NCBI GenBank assembly: GCA_947477565.1
Contig: CANJUR010000002.1
Coordinates: 1-64,000 of the forward strand
DNA from: Deltaproteobacteria bacterium
Lineage (GTDB): Bacteria > Myxococcota_A > Polyangia > Polyangiales > Ga0077539
Direction: 5' to 3'
DNA: 64,000 bases
This document shows, piece after piece, positions 27,085-35,925 of this stretch; position 1 is the stretch's first letter, and the number at the start of each line of letters is the position of its first letter. Below the pieces are notes generated by a model. The model did no database searches. It was not told where the DNA came from and saw only the letters and a list, made by a program, of their open reading frames with translations. Made by a program: the position numbers and the translations under genes.

Positions 27085-27387
27085 ACTGCACTTCGTGGGG
27101 CCTGTTCATCCGTGGTGCGAGCGGCGCGGCTGGGGTTGGTCGCGTCCCGCGCCTGCACCCGCAGGCTAACGAAAGCAGACGCCCCGGACGGGGCTTTCGG
27201 AAGGACGTCGATTGGCCCACGGAGCTGAATCCCCCGACGCTTTGGCGCCATCCTCAAGCTCCCAGCGAACGAGATCGAGTCGCGTCTCGCTTCCGATAGC
27301 CCCCGGAGCGGGCGCCTACTTTCGTTAGCCTGCGGGTGCAGGCGCGGGACGCGACCAACCCCAGCCGCGTCGCGCGCACGCAGTGCG
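27085..27387. repeat. MITE-like palindromic repeat, copy 2
   Basis: Second, direct-orientation copy of the element at 26191-26516, about 303 bp, with matching left arm (CGGCTGGGGTTGGTCGCG, CAGGCTAACGAAAGCAG), middle (GATTGGCCCACGGAGCTGAA, GCGCCATCCTCAAGCTCC) and right arm (TTTCGTTAGCCTGCGGGTGC, GCGACCAACCCCAGCC). The outer ends have diverged more than the core. It stops 9 bp before the galE stop codon. The stretch 26843-27084 between the array and this copy holds nothing I recognise. Confidence 0.72.
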
Positions 27388-27395
27388 CAGAGGAT

Positions 27396-28376
27396 TCAGG
27401 GACGGCGGGGCGCGCGATGGAAGGCCCACGCGTCGCGCACGATCTCATCGAGGTCTGAGCGGCGCGGGCGGAAACCGAGGCGCTCTTCGGCGAGGCGCGG
27501 GCTTGCGACAAGGATGGACGGGTCACCCAGCCGACGCGGGCCGTAGACGACCGGAATGGCGTGACCGGTGACACGCCTCGCCGCGAGAACGACCTCGTGC
27601 ACGGAATGCCCGGTGCCGGTGCCGAGGTTCAACGCGCCGGAGTCGCCGCCGTTCTCGAGGTGATCGAGCGCGGCGAGGTGGGCGTCCGCGAGGTCGCACA
27701 CGTGGATGTAGTCGCGCACGCAGGTGCCGTCGGGGGTGTCGTAGTCGGTCCCGTGGACGGTGATGTCCGGGCGCTGCCCGAGGGCCACGCTCAGCAACAA
27801 CGGAACAAGGTGCGTCTCCGGCGCGTGCCGCTCGCCGAGGCCCGCGGAGGCTTCGGCGCCCGCAGCGTTGAAGTACCGGAGCGCCGCGTACCGGAGGCCG
27901 TAGGCGTGGTGATACGCGGCGAGCGCCTGCTCGAGTGCGAGCTTGGTCGCTCCGTACGGGCTGATCGGGCGGGTGGGGTGCGACTCGGGAATGGGAGTGC
28001 TCTCGGGCAGGCCGTACACCGCCGCGGTGGAGGACAACACGAAGACCGGGACGCCCGCGTCGAGCACGCACTCGAGCAGGGCGAGCGAGGCGACGAGGTT
28101 GCCGTGGTAGTACCGCCGCGGCGTCGTCACGGACTCCCCCACCACGCTGAGCGCGGCGAAGTGCAGCACCGCTCGCACCCGATGCTCCGCGAGGAAGGCC
28201 GCCACCCGCGGCCGATCGGCCACGTCGGCCTCAAGGAAAGGAACACCCGGCGGAACAGCATCCCGATGCCCCGTGACGAGGCTGTCGATGACCACCGGCG
28301 CGCGCCCCGCCGCGCAGAGACGGTGCACGACGTGTGAGCCGATGTACCCGGCGCCGCCGGTCACCAGGACGCTCAT
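27396..28376 (-). CDS. galE: UDP-glucose 4-epimerase
   Basis: A 326-residue extended short-chain dehydrogenase. The NAD-binding motif GGAGYIGSH is at residues 7-15, the catalytic YGATK (YxxxK) at about 145, with SSTAAVYG before it and ALRYFNAAGA and RDYIHVCDLADAH after it, all typical of GalE. It interconverts UDP-glucose and UDP-galactose, supplying precursors for polysaccharides and lipopolysaccharide. ATG at 28376 (MSVLVTGG) is chosen since the Rossmann fold starts there; the frame extends to 28406. Its 3' end abuts the second palindromic repeat element. It is divergent from the lipoprotein gene at 28624. Confidence 0.93.
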   Translation of the reverse strand: MSVLVTGGAGYIGSHVVHRLCAAGRAPVVIDSLVTGHRDAVPPGVPFLEADVADRPRVAAFLAEHRVRAVLHFAALSVVGESVTTPRRYYHGNLVASLALLECVLDAGVPVFVLSSTAAVYGLPESTPIPESHPTRPISPYGATKLALEQALAAYHHAYGLRYAALRYFNAAGAEASAGLGERHAPETHLVPLLLSVALGQRPDITVHGTDYDTPDGTCVRDYIHVCDLADAHLAALDHLENGGDSGALNLGTGTGHSVHEVVLAARRVTGHAIPVVYGPRRLGDPSILVASPRLAEERLGFRPRRSDLDEIVRDAWAFHRAPRRP

Positions 28377-28623
28377 CGCCGCGCCCGCGGAGACGGAAGC
28401 GAGCACCGGGGCGCGTGAAACAACGACGGCATCGACGAGGCTCCTGCGAAAAACACCAGCGCTTGTACCAACCCACCCGCCGAATGGCGTCGGGGCCGTC
28501 GGTGACTATCGCAACGGCGCGCCGACTGTCACTTTCCGCCACGGGATGACCGCAGCCGATGGACGCCCTCGAAGGCGCCGTCGCGACGCCGCGCCCGCCC
28601 GGAGCTGTGATTCAATCGGCGCG

Positions 28624-29751
28624 ATGATCCCGCTGCATTCGCGCGTCCGAAGATTGTCTCCATGGGCCCTGCTCGTCGCCGTCGCCGTCGGTTGCGGGGA
28701 CGCCGCCAGCGTCGCGACCGCCAGGGACGCTGCAACGCTCGAGTCCGGCGCGACCGACGCGGCCACGGTGGTGCCGCCGGGTGTGCAGCTACGCAACCAC
28801 GCCGTGAACATCGTGGACCCGGCCGCGGCCCTCGAGGCACGCGAGTACATCCTCGGGCGATCGCCGCAGCTTTACGTGGGCGCAGCGAAGTTTTTCGAGC
28901 ACTTCGCGGACGAGTACGACTTCCTCTACGTGTTCACCGACGCGCCGGTGCCCGACGCCACGATCTACGCGCGCTTCACCCCCGTGCGCCGCCCGGCGAT
29001 GCCCTCCGTAGGCCTCGCGCGGGCCTACTCCGACGCTCGCTACGGCGAGCACCCCCGCCTGCGCGGCGCCATCGGCGTGAACTTCACCGCCGCAGGCAAC
29101 GGCCCGACCATCCACGAAACACTGCACTACTGGGCAACCTTCCTCGACGCGCGCTTCGGCTTCGGCCGCGACCGTGACATGGCCTTCGGCGCGCACTGGG
29201 GCGTGGCCGGGGTCAACGGACAGCACGGCGGCTTCGACCCGAACACCCTGCGCTGCGAGACACCCGCGGACGGCGCACTTCCCTGCGCCCCCGACGCCGA
29301 CGGAATCATCCGGGTGTCGGTGGCGCAGTTTGGTCCGACCGCCAACGGAGGCGACTCGCGGGCCTACGCCCCGCTCGAGCTTTACCTCATGGGCCTGCTG
29401 CCGCGCGCCGAGGTTGCAGCATCCGTGGTGGTGCTCGACGGCGCGCACTTCGTCCGCCAGGACGCCGCCACGCGCCGGATGATCTTCGAGATCACCGGTA
29501 CGCACACCGTATCGACCGACCAGATCGTCGCAGTGCACGGCGAGCGCCCCGCCGCAGAGCCCGCCGATCGAGCGTTTCGCGCGGCGTTCGTGTGCTTCTC
29601 CGACGCGCCGCTCTCCGCCGATCGCATGGACGCGCTCGAGCGCTGGGCCGCGGTGTTTGGCAACGACGCCACTTCCCGCGGACTGCTCTCCTTCGAAACG
29701 GCCGCGGGCGGTCGCGCGACCATGAGCAGCCGCCTCGGCGCAGTACACTGA
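28624..29751 (+). CDS. Lipoprotein with HExxH metallopeptidase-like motif
   Basis: A 375-residue lipoprotein (lipobox VAVGC near residue 20). Family unknown to me. The motif IHETLHYW at about residue 163 is a perfect HExxH zinc-binding signature and sits after a beta-rich segment, as in zincins; a possible third ligand (GAHWG, about residue 191, or a downstream Glu/Asp) is not clear. SRAYAPLELYLMGLLP at about residue 245 looks conserved in character. A periplasmic or surface metallopeptidase is plausible but unproven. ATG at 28624 opens the signal sequence. It ends 4 bp before the YqiA-like gene, so the two may be cotranscribed. Confidence 0.65.
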   Translation: MIPLHSRVRRLSPWALLVAVAVGCGDAASVATARDAATLESGATDAATVVPPGVQLRNHAVNIVDPAAALEAREYILGRSPQLYVGAAKFFEHFADEYDFLYVFTDAPVPDATIYARFTPVRRPAMPSVGLARAYSDARYGEHPRLRGAIGVNFTAAGNGPTIHETLHYWATFLDARFGFGRDRDMAFGAHWGVAGVNGQHGGFDPNTLRCETPADGALPCAPDADGIIRVSVAQFGPTANGGDSRAYAPLELYLMGLLPRAEVAASVVVLDGAHFVRQDAATRRMIFEITGTHTVSTDQIVAVHGERPAAEPADRAFRAAFVCFSDAPLSADRMDALERWAAVFGNDATSRGLLSFETAAGGRATMSSRLGAVH

Positions 29752-29755
29752 GCCC

Positions 29756-30274
29756 ATGAATCCCCGACTACGCGTTCAATTCATCCACGGTCTCGAAGGC
29801 TCTCCGCAGGGCGCCAAGCCGCTCTTCCTGGCGGAGCACTTCGACACCACCGCCCCGGCGATGGACACGAGCGACCTCGAGGGCTCCATCGCGACACAGA
29901 TCGCTGCGCTCGCGACGATTCGCCCCGACGTCCTCGTGGGATCGTCCTACGGCGGTGCCGTCGCGGTGGCCATGCTCGACCGCGGCGTGTGGCGCGGTCC
30001 GACGGTGCTCCTCGCTCCCGCAGCAGAGCGCCTCGGCGTGCCCAATCGCCTGCCCGAGGGCGTCGCCGTGACCATCGTGCACGGAGTCCACGACGACGTG
30101 GTTCCGCTCGAGCACAGCCACGCGCTGGCCGCCACGGGGACCCCGGCGCTCGTGCGCCTCATCGAGGTCGATGACGGCCATCGTCTGCAAACCCTGCTCG
30201 ACACCGGCGCGCTCGCCGACCACGTGCGCGACACCTTCCGCGCGGCAACCCAGGCCGGCGTCCAGGCTTCGTAG
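29756..30274 (+). CDS. YqiA-like alpha/beta hydrolase
   Basis: A 172-residue compact alpha/beta hydrolase of the YqiA/UPF0227 type. The oxyanion region FIHGLEGSP is at residues 9-17, the nucleophile elbow GSSYGG at about residue 62, the acid in HGVHDDVVP at about 115 and the catalytic His in DDGHRL at about 140. E. coli YqiA is an esterase; the natural substrate here is unknown. Cytoplasmic, no signal peptide. It starts 4 bp after the HExxH lipoprotein. Confidence 0.83.
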   Translation: MNPRLRVQFIHGLEGSPQGAKPLFLAEHFDTTAPAMDTSDLEGSIATQIAALATIRPDVLVGSSYGGAVAVAMLDRGVWRGPTVLLAPAAERLGVPNRLPEGVAVTIVHGVHDDVVPLEHSHALAATGTPALVRLIEVDDGHRLQTLLDTGALADHVRDTFRAATQAGVQAS

Positions 30275-30376
30275 ACCACCGTGTAGCAAGAACCGATCAG
30301 GTCGCCCCGCGCCCGAGCGCGCTACCAACTCTCCGCCCCCTGCATCACCGCGCGCGTTGGGATTATCTTCCCGCGC

Positions 30377-32383
30377 ATGATCCATCTCCCGACCTCCCTC
30401 CTCACGGACCGCGACGCGCTCACCGCCCGCGAATGGATCGTCAGCAACGGCCTCGGCGCTTACGCATCGGGCACCGTCTCGGGCATCTCCACGCGCCGCT
30501 ACCACGGCCTCCTCGTCGCCGCGCTCAGCCCCCCGCGCGGGCGCCAGGTGCTCGTGAGCCACCTCGATGAGACGGTCACCCTGCGCTACCTCAGCGAACC
30601 CCTCAGCGCCCACGCCTTCCGCAACGCGGTGGCCCCGGAGGGCTGGCGTCACCTGGTGACGTTCGCGCTCGATCCGCTGCCGCGCTGGCAGTGGCGCGTC
30701 GGCGAGGCCCTGCTCGAACGCACCGTCTTCATGGTGCGCGGGCAAAACGCCACCATCGTCCGGTACACCCTCCTCGAAGCGCCCGGAGCCATCGCGCTCA
30801 CGGTGCGTCCCTTCTGCGCCTTCCGCGATTTTCACCACCACGCGCAGGAGAACAGCGGCGCTCGCATCGCCGCGGAGTCCGTCCCCGAGCAGCCAGGGAC
30901 GGTGCGCGTGCAGCCGTACGAAAACGGTCCGGCGGTGATGATGCAGTCGCCGGGGGTGTTTCACGCGTCGCCCGACTGGTGGCGCGGGTTTCATCACGAG
31001 GCCGAGCGCGACCGCGGCCTCGACGCCGAAGAAGACCTCTTCACCCCGGGCGAGTTTGTGCTCGCCCTCGCGCCCGGCGAGAGCGTCCACGTGGTTCTCA
31101 CCGCGGAAAACCACCTCCCTGAAGACATCGATCAGCTCGAGGACCGGGAGATCGCCCGCATGCGTGCTCTCTCGCCGCTTCCAGCGCCCGCGGACCCGCG
31201 CGTCGGTCAACTCTACCGCGCGGTGGACCTCTACCGCGCCGACCTCGCGGCTCCCCCTGCGGTGCTCGCGGGCTACCCCTGGTTCGAGGACTGGGGGCGC
31301 GACACGCTCATCTCGTTTACGGGGCTTTACCTCGTACCGAAGCACTTCACGGAGGCGCGTGAACTGCTCACGGCGTTTGCGCGGTACGTCCAGGAAGGGA
31401 TGCTTCCCAACCGCTTCCCGGACAGCGGCGGCGGGCACGCGGACGACAACACGGTCGATGCGCCGATGTGGTTTCTGCACGCGGCGCGGCGCTTCGTTCA
31501 GTACACCGGCGACCTCGATTTCGCGCGGCGCACGCTCATCCCCGCGATGCGCGCCATCGTCGAGGCCTTCCGCCGCGGAACGAAGTACGACATCCACCAG
31601 CAGCCTGACGGGCTCATCTCCGCGGGCGACCGCGGCACGCAACTCACCTGGATGGACGCCCGCTGCGGCGACACGGTGTTCACCCCGCGGCACGGCTGCC
31701 CGGTGGAGATCAACGCGCTCTGGTACGCGGGTCTGCGCTCGCTCGCGTGGCTGAGCGCGGAGACCGGCGACGAGGGCTCCGCCGACCGCTGGTACCGCGA
31801 GGCCGACCGCGTCCGCGAGAGCTTCCGCGCGCAGTTCTGGAACCCCGAAAACGACTACCTCTACGACGTCGTTCGCGAGGACTACCGCGACCCCGCGGTG
31901 CGCCCCAACGCCCTCTACGCCGTCGCGCTCCCGGGCGACCTTCTCACCGTCGAGCAGTCCGAGGCCGTGCTTCGCCGCGCGCGCGCCGAGCTTCTCATCC
32001 CGATGGCCGTGCGCACCCTCTCTCCGCAAGATCCGGCGTACCAGGGGCGGTACGGCGGCGATCCGTGGTCGCGGGACAGCGCATACCACCAGGGGACGGC
32101 GTGGCCGTACCTGCTGGGCGCGTACACCGCGGCGGTGGTGCGTGTGGGCCGTCGGCACGGGACGCCCGAAGCGGAAGCGGAGGCGCGCGCCGAGGCGGGG
32201 CGGTGCTTCGACGGGCTCGCAGAGGCGCTGACAACCTACGGATTGGGGCACCTGCCAGAGATCATGGAGGGCGATGCACCGCACCGTCCGGTGGGCTGCT
32301 TCGCGCAGGCGTGGTCGGACGCGGAGGCACTGCGGGCGCTGATGGAAGACGTCGCGGGCGTCGGGCCGGAAGACGACCTGTAG
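30377..32383 (+). CDS. Glycogen debranching enzyme (amylo-alpha-1,6-glucosidase)
   Basis: A 668-residue protein with the two-part layout of bacterial/archaeal debranching enzymes. The N-terminal domain (GDE_N-like) opens with EWIVSNGLGAYASGTVSG and RRYHGLLVAAL, a hallmark segment. The C-terminal (alpha/alpha)6 barrel (GDE_C) contains AGYPWFEDWGRDTLISFTGL at about residue 297, LPNRFPDSG, TVDAPMWFLHAARRF and LTWMDARCGDTVFTPR. It removes alpha-1,6 branches during glycogen breakdown in the cytoplasm. No other glycogen gene lies next to it; pyruvate kinase is 3.5 kb downstream. Confidence 0.9.
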   Translation: MIHLPTSLLTDRDALTAREWIVSNGLGAYASGTVSGISTRRYHGLLVAALSPPRGRQVLVSHLDETVTLRYLSEPLSAHAFRNAVAPEGWRHLVTFALDPLPRWQWRVGEALLERTVFMVRGQNATIVRYTLLEAPGAIALTVRPFCAFRDFHHHAQENSGARIAAESVPEQPGTVRVQPYENGPAVMMQSPGVFHASPDWWRGFHHEAERDRGLDAEEDLFTPGEFVLALAPGESVHVVLTAENHLPEDIDQLEDREIARMRALSPLPAPADPRVGQLYRAVDLYRADLAAPPAVLAGYPWFEDWGRDTLISFTGLYLVPKHFTEARELLTAFARYVQEGMLPNRFPDSGGGHADDNTVDAPMWFLHAARRFVQYTGDLDFARRTLIPAMRAIVEAFRRGTKYDIHQQPDGLISAGDRGTQLTWMDARCGDTVFTPRHGCPVEINALWYAGLRSLAWLSAETGDEGSADRWYREADRVRESFRAQFWNPENDYLYDVVREDYRDPAVRPNALYAVALPGDLLTVEQSEAVLRRARAELLIPMAVRTLSPQDPAYQGRYGGDPWSRDSAYHQGTAWPYLLGAYTAAVVRVGRRHGTPEAEAEARAEAGRCFDGLAEALTTYGLGHLPEIMEGDAPHRPVGCFAQAWSDAEALRALMEDVAGVGPEDDL

Positions 32384-32415
32384 GGGAGCGCGGCGGCGGC
32401 GCGGAGGCCATCGGC

Positions 32416-32478
32416 GCGCCCGCAACGGCCTCCGACGCACCCGCAACGCCCTCCGACGCACCCGCAACGCCCTCCGAT
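32416..32478. repeat. Three 21-bp tandem repeats in a repeat-bearing gap
   Basis: The stretch 32384-32864 (about 480 bp) has no credible gene. It starts with three 21-bp units (GCACCCGCAACGCCCTCCGAC and variants at 32416, 32437 and 32458). A reverse-complement relative (GGCGCGTCGGAAGGCGTTGCG) follows at about 32605-32625, so the gap as a whole is a loose inverted repeat. Unit length is a multiple of 3, which leaves short repetitive frames (VGASEG-like on the minus strand) open, but these have no start context. It may be a small interspersed repeat family. Confidence 0.6.
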
Positions 32479-32533
32479 GCGCCGACGAGGTCATTGGTCG
32501 GCATTTCCAGGGGTTCCGGAGCGTTTGCGGGAG

Positions 32534-32563
32534 CTTCCGACGCTTACGCGGAAGCGTCGGAAG
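32534..32563 (+). terminator. Perfect 12-bp hairpin downstream of the debranching-enzyme gene
   Basis: CTTCCGACGCTT (32534-32545) and AAGCGTCGGAAG (32552-32563) form a perfect 12-bp stem around a 6-base loop. It lies 150 bp after the debranching-enzyme stop and within the repeat-bearing gap. There is no T-run after it, so it is either an atypical terminator, a mRNA 3'-end stabiliser, or simply the centre of the inverted repeat around it. Confidence 0.45.
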
Positions 32564-32864
32564 CCCGATTTAGGCTATCCGGCCTTAATCGGAAGCCTCG
32601 TTGGCGCGTCGGAAGGCGTTGCGCCCGCGTCGGAGGCCCCCGCAGCCCCAACCCCGGTGGCCCGCACGGCCGTCGGCGAGCGCTGCCCCCGTACGACCGC
32701 GGAGAAACACCGCACGCTTGCCACCGGACCCACTCCCATGATGCCGTCGGCCCGTTCGTATCGCCGAGATAGGGGGCCACGGGCATCGCCGACGCGGCGA
32801 CCATTCCCCCTCTGCCGTTCCACCCCAAGTTCCATCCGCCGTTCAGATTGGAGCCTCCAAAGTC

Positions 32865-33608
32865 ATGGCCAGGGACAAATCACCGCCGACCGCCGCCCCC
32901 ATCGTCACCACCGTCTCCGTCGCGGAAGAGACGCTCGAAGCCACCCCGGCTCGCGTACTCACCTTCCTCCGCGCCGTCGGAACCTCCGACCCCATCCGCT
33001 TCGCCCTCTCCGGTGTCGGCTACGACGACGCCGAGCACGCGCGCGGCTGGAGCCTCCTGCACTCCGCCGCGGGCTTCACCCCACCCGCCACCGCTGCGCC
33101 CTCCCCCGATGGAGAAGTCGCCGCTGCCATCGCCGCGCTCGACGCCTCCGACGAGCGCCTCCACCGCATCGTCGATGCGTCGCTCCGGCACCACTACCCG
33201 GCGCTGCGCGATCAGCTCATCGCGGACCTCAAGCCGGGCCGCGGCGGCGAGTCCGTGCTGTACGTGGGCACCCTGCTCGCGCGCCTGGCGAAGCTCAGCG
33301 GACCCGACGGGAAAGCCGCCCTCGAACGCCTCGCGCGCCGCAGCCTCACGCCGACCTACCGCGCCGATCTCGCCGCGCTCGTGAAGACCGCCGAGCGCTT
33401 CACGACCCCCACCGCCGCGCCCGCGACAGACAGCAGCCAGCATGACGCGCTCCGCGCCCTGCGCGCGTGGTTCGAGGAGTGGAGCGAACTCGCGCGCGGC
33501 GAGGTTTCCCGCAAGGACTACCTGCTCCGACTCGGTCTGGCCCGCCGCAAGCGATCGGCGCGCCCGGACGCCCGGCGGCCGCCGGCGAGCGAACCCGCGA
33601 AGCCGTAG
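32865..33608 (+). CDS. Hypothetical soluble helical protein
   Basis: A 247-residue protein with no signal peptide or membrane segment and no family I recognise. It is predicted mainly helical: TFLRAVGTSDPIRFALSGVGYDDAEHARGW near residue 35, a middle region (AAIAALDASDERLHRIVDAS) and a C-terminal ARGEVSRKDYLLRLGLARRK segment, then a basic Arg/Pro tail. ATG at 32865 is the first in-frame start after the repeat region. It converges on the large lipoprotein gene with a 35-bp gap. Codon usage and GC bias match real genes nearby. Confidence 0.6.
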   Translation: MARDKSPPTAAPIVTTVSVAEETLEATPARVLTFLRAVGTSDPIRFALSGVGYDDAEHARGWSLLHSAAGFTPPATAAPSPDGEVAAAIAALDASDERLHRIVDASLRHHYPALRDQLIADLKPGRGGESVLYVGTLLARLAKLSGPDGKAALERLARRSLTPTYRADLAALVKTAERFTTPTAAPATDSSQHDALRALRAWFEEWSELARGEVSRKDYLLRLGLARRKRSARPDARRPPASEPAKP

Positions 33609-33643
33609 AACCTGCCTTCCCCCCCACACCGCCACCGTCGCGT

Positions 33644-35821
33644 TTACATCGGGAGAGGGAGCACCGAGAGCGAGTACGCTCCGCGGGCCTCGGCGTTGAA
33701 GCCGCTGACAAACACCCAGTACTCCCCCGGGTCGAGCATCGTGTCGAAGACCGCCGGGGCCGCCCCCTCGCCGCTGAAGCACGTCTGCGGAACGCTCGTC
33801 CCCGGGCACATCGGCCCCTGGGTCATCCAGACGACGGTGTTGAAGGACGACCCCTCGAGGGAGAACTGCACCCGCTGGCGCGTGTCTGCGCGGTAGCGGA
33901 AGACCGCGTCCTCGCTGGTCGTCCCGAGCGTGCACGGGGCCGTGTAGTCGCGCCGCAGCGTCGCCGTGTTGCCCAGGTAAAAGCCTCCCCCGGACGGAAT
34001 CGCCTGCGCCGTCGCACACGTGTCGTTACCCACCGCCATCACGGGCGCGAGCGGCGGCGTGGCGACCAACGTGAGGGTGAAGTCCGTCCCGCGCAGGGCG
34101 CGCACCACGAGGTAGTAAACCCCCGGATCGAGGCCGCGGGCGGTGAGTCGGCCGACGGTTCCGTAGCGACACCCGGCCTCCCCGGTGGCGCTTCCGCAGG
34201 TGCGCTCGACTGCGAGGAAGAAGAAGTCCGAAGCCCCGCCCCGCAGCAGAACATTCACGTCGAGCGTGCGGTCGAGCGCGAAGCGGTACACCACGTCACG
34301 GCTGTCGCCGCCGTAGCAGGAGATCGGCAAGTCCCCCTGCGCCCCCGCCACGCTGCCCATCACCGTGCTGTTGGGCGCAAGCGTGATCGGGTTGGCGCAC
34401 GAATCCCCGGCCACCATCATCGTCGGCGCGGTGATCTCCGCGTCGAGCGTGAAGGCCGGCACGCGCGTCCCCTCGACGACGACGAAGTACGTCCCCGCGG
34501 CGAGGTTGCGAAGGGTGATCTGCGCGGGGCTCCCGGTGGCGCATCGGCGCGTCACGGGCATGCGGGTGCAGGCGTCTACGACGGAGAGCGTGAGGTAGTC
34601 GGTGCGGCTGCCCGCGGCGCGCACCGTGACATCGCGGCGCTCGGTAAGCGTGAGGCGGTAGAGCACATCGGGGGTCACCCCGCCGCAGGTGGTGGTGACA
34701 TCGTCGGCGACGTCCACGAGGGTTCCGCGGAGGGTTCCGCCTGCCGCGGGGATGTCGATGGCCCCGGCGCAGGCGTCATTGGTGGGAGCGGGCGTCGGGT
34801 CGGTGAGTTCGACGGTGAGGGCAACATCGCCGGTGCCCACCACCGCGCTCGTCGTGGCGATCTGGAAGAAGTACTCGCCCGCCGGAAGCGCCCGCGCGCG
34901 ATACACGGTGGGGTACCCGACGACGCAGTCGCGCACGCCGTCGAGCGAGCCGCACTGCGTACCGAGCTGAACCAGAACGCTTGCGCCGGTGCTCTCCGCG
35001 GTCACGGCGACGTCGCGTGGGGCGTCGAGCCGCAGACGCAGCACCGCGTCGCGCGGCGGGATGGTGTTGCCCGTGCAGCGAGACGGATAGTCCCCGAGGG
35101 CGCCCGCGAGGGGGACCGTGAAGCGCCCACCCGCAGAGACATCGAGCGCGTCGGCGCAGCGGTCGTACATCGGGCGCGAGCAGCCGGAGCGGTCGGCCGC
35201 GTCGATCTCGCCGTTGCAGTTGTTGTCGATGCCATCGCCACAGATCTCCGGGAGCCGCGAGTTGACCCGGGGGTTGGCGTCGTCACAGTCGCCGCCGCGC
35301 CAGCAGGGCGGATCGGGCACGCCCGCGTCGCACTCCATGGCGGCGCAGCGGAAGTCCGGATCGCCGTCGCCGTCGAAGTCGCGCGGCCGGTGGACGCACG
35401 CGCGGGTCATCTCATCGCAGCGGTCGATGGTGCAGGTGTAGTTGTCGTTGCAGGTGACGGGCGTGCCGCGCACGCAGCCGCGGCGGGCGTCGCAGCTCTC
35501 CACGCCGTTGCAGTACACGCGATCGTTGCAGCGGTCGGGGTCCGCCACGCTCACGCAGCGGCCGTCGTCGGCGCAGAAGTCCTGGGTGCAATCGACCCCG
35601 TCGTCGCACTGCGCGCTGCGGGTGCAGGCCCGGCCGCGGACGTCCATCACGGCGCCGGTGTCGATGAGCGACGGGCGCTCGGGGAAGGCCGCGTCGGAGC
35701 CCAGCGTGGCGTCGAGGGGGCCGCCATCCACGAAGCCCAACGGAGCTTCGCCGCAGCCCGCGAAGACGAAACAGAGGGCGGCGAAGGCGAGGCGGAGGGC
35801 GCGGGGACATCGGTGCGACAT
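33644..35821 (-). CDS. Large lipoprotein with MopE-type metal-binding motif and four repeated beta domains
   Basis: A 725-residue lipoprotein (lipobox FVFAGC, Cys 23). A Cys-rich region at about residues 65-140 (DGVDCTQDFC, CNDRVYCNGVESC) is followed by DCDDANPRVN and EICGDGIDNNCNGEID, the putative metal-binding motif named after MopE. Four beta-sandwich repeats follow, each opening with a Cys and ending in a strand like LPAGEYFFQI or DPGVYYLVV, similar to pre-peptidase C-terminal (PPC) domains. This architecture is common in myxobacterial outer-surface lipoproteins. Role unknown; binding of calcium or copper is possible. It is divergent from pyruvate kinase. Confidence 0.82.
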   Translation of the reverse strand: MSHRCPRALRLAFAALCFVFAGCGEAPLGFVDGGPLDATLGSDAAFPERPSLIDTGAVMDVRGRACTRSAQCDDGVDCTQDFCADDGRCVSVADPDRCNDRVYCNGVESCDARRGCVRGTPVTCNDNYTCTIDRCDEMTRACVHRPRDFDGDGDPDFRCAAMECDAGVPDPPCWRGGDCDDANPRVNSRLPEICGDGIDNNCNGEIDAADRSGCSRPMYDRCADALDVSAGGRFTVPLAGALGDYPSRCTGNTIPPRDAVLRLRLDAPRDVAVTAESTGASVLVQLGTQCGSLDGVRDCVVGYPTVYRARALPAGEYFFQIATTSAVVGTGDVALTVELTDPTPAPTNDACAGAIDIPAAGGTLRGTLVDVADDVTTTCGGVTPDVLYRLTLTERRDVTVRAAGSRTDYLTLSVVDACTRMPVTRRCATGSPAQITLRNLAAGTYFVVVEGTRVPAFTLDAEITAPTMMVAGDSCANPITLAPNSTVMGSVAGAQGDLPISCYGGDSRDVVYRFALDRTLDVNVLLRGGASDFFFLAVERTCGSATGEAGCRYGTVGRLTARGLDPGVYYLVVRALRGTDFTLTLVATPPLAPVMAVGNDTCATAQAIPSGGGFYLGNTATLRRDYTAPCTLGTTSEDAVFRYRADTRQRVQFSLEGSSFNTVVWMTQGPMCPGTSVPQTCFSGEGAAPAVFDTMLDPGEYWVFVSGFNAEARGAYSLSVLPLPM

Positions 35822-35925
35822 GCAGGCTCCTGGCGGGGGTGCCCGGCAGTATAGGGCCAGTTGCGCGAGTGGCCTCCGGGCAGTGATGCAGCGCGGTGCG
35901 CGGAGGGTGATAGCTTCCCGCGAAC

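Noticed and set aside
25995-27257. A 420-codon open frame on the minus strand through the antitoxin start, both palindromic repeats and the 42-bp array.
   Set aside because: It simply reads through non-coding repeats whose unit length is a multiple of 3 in GC-rich DNA. It overlaps the antitoxin and the repeat arms in a way a real gene would not, and has no family match.
29768-32494. A 908-codon open frame antisense to the YqiA-like and debranching-enzyme genes.
   Set aside because: Mirror frame of two well-supported genes; its Arg/His/Val-rich composition is typical of antisense frames in high-GC DNA.
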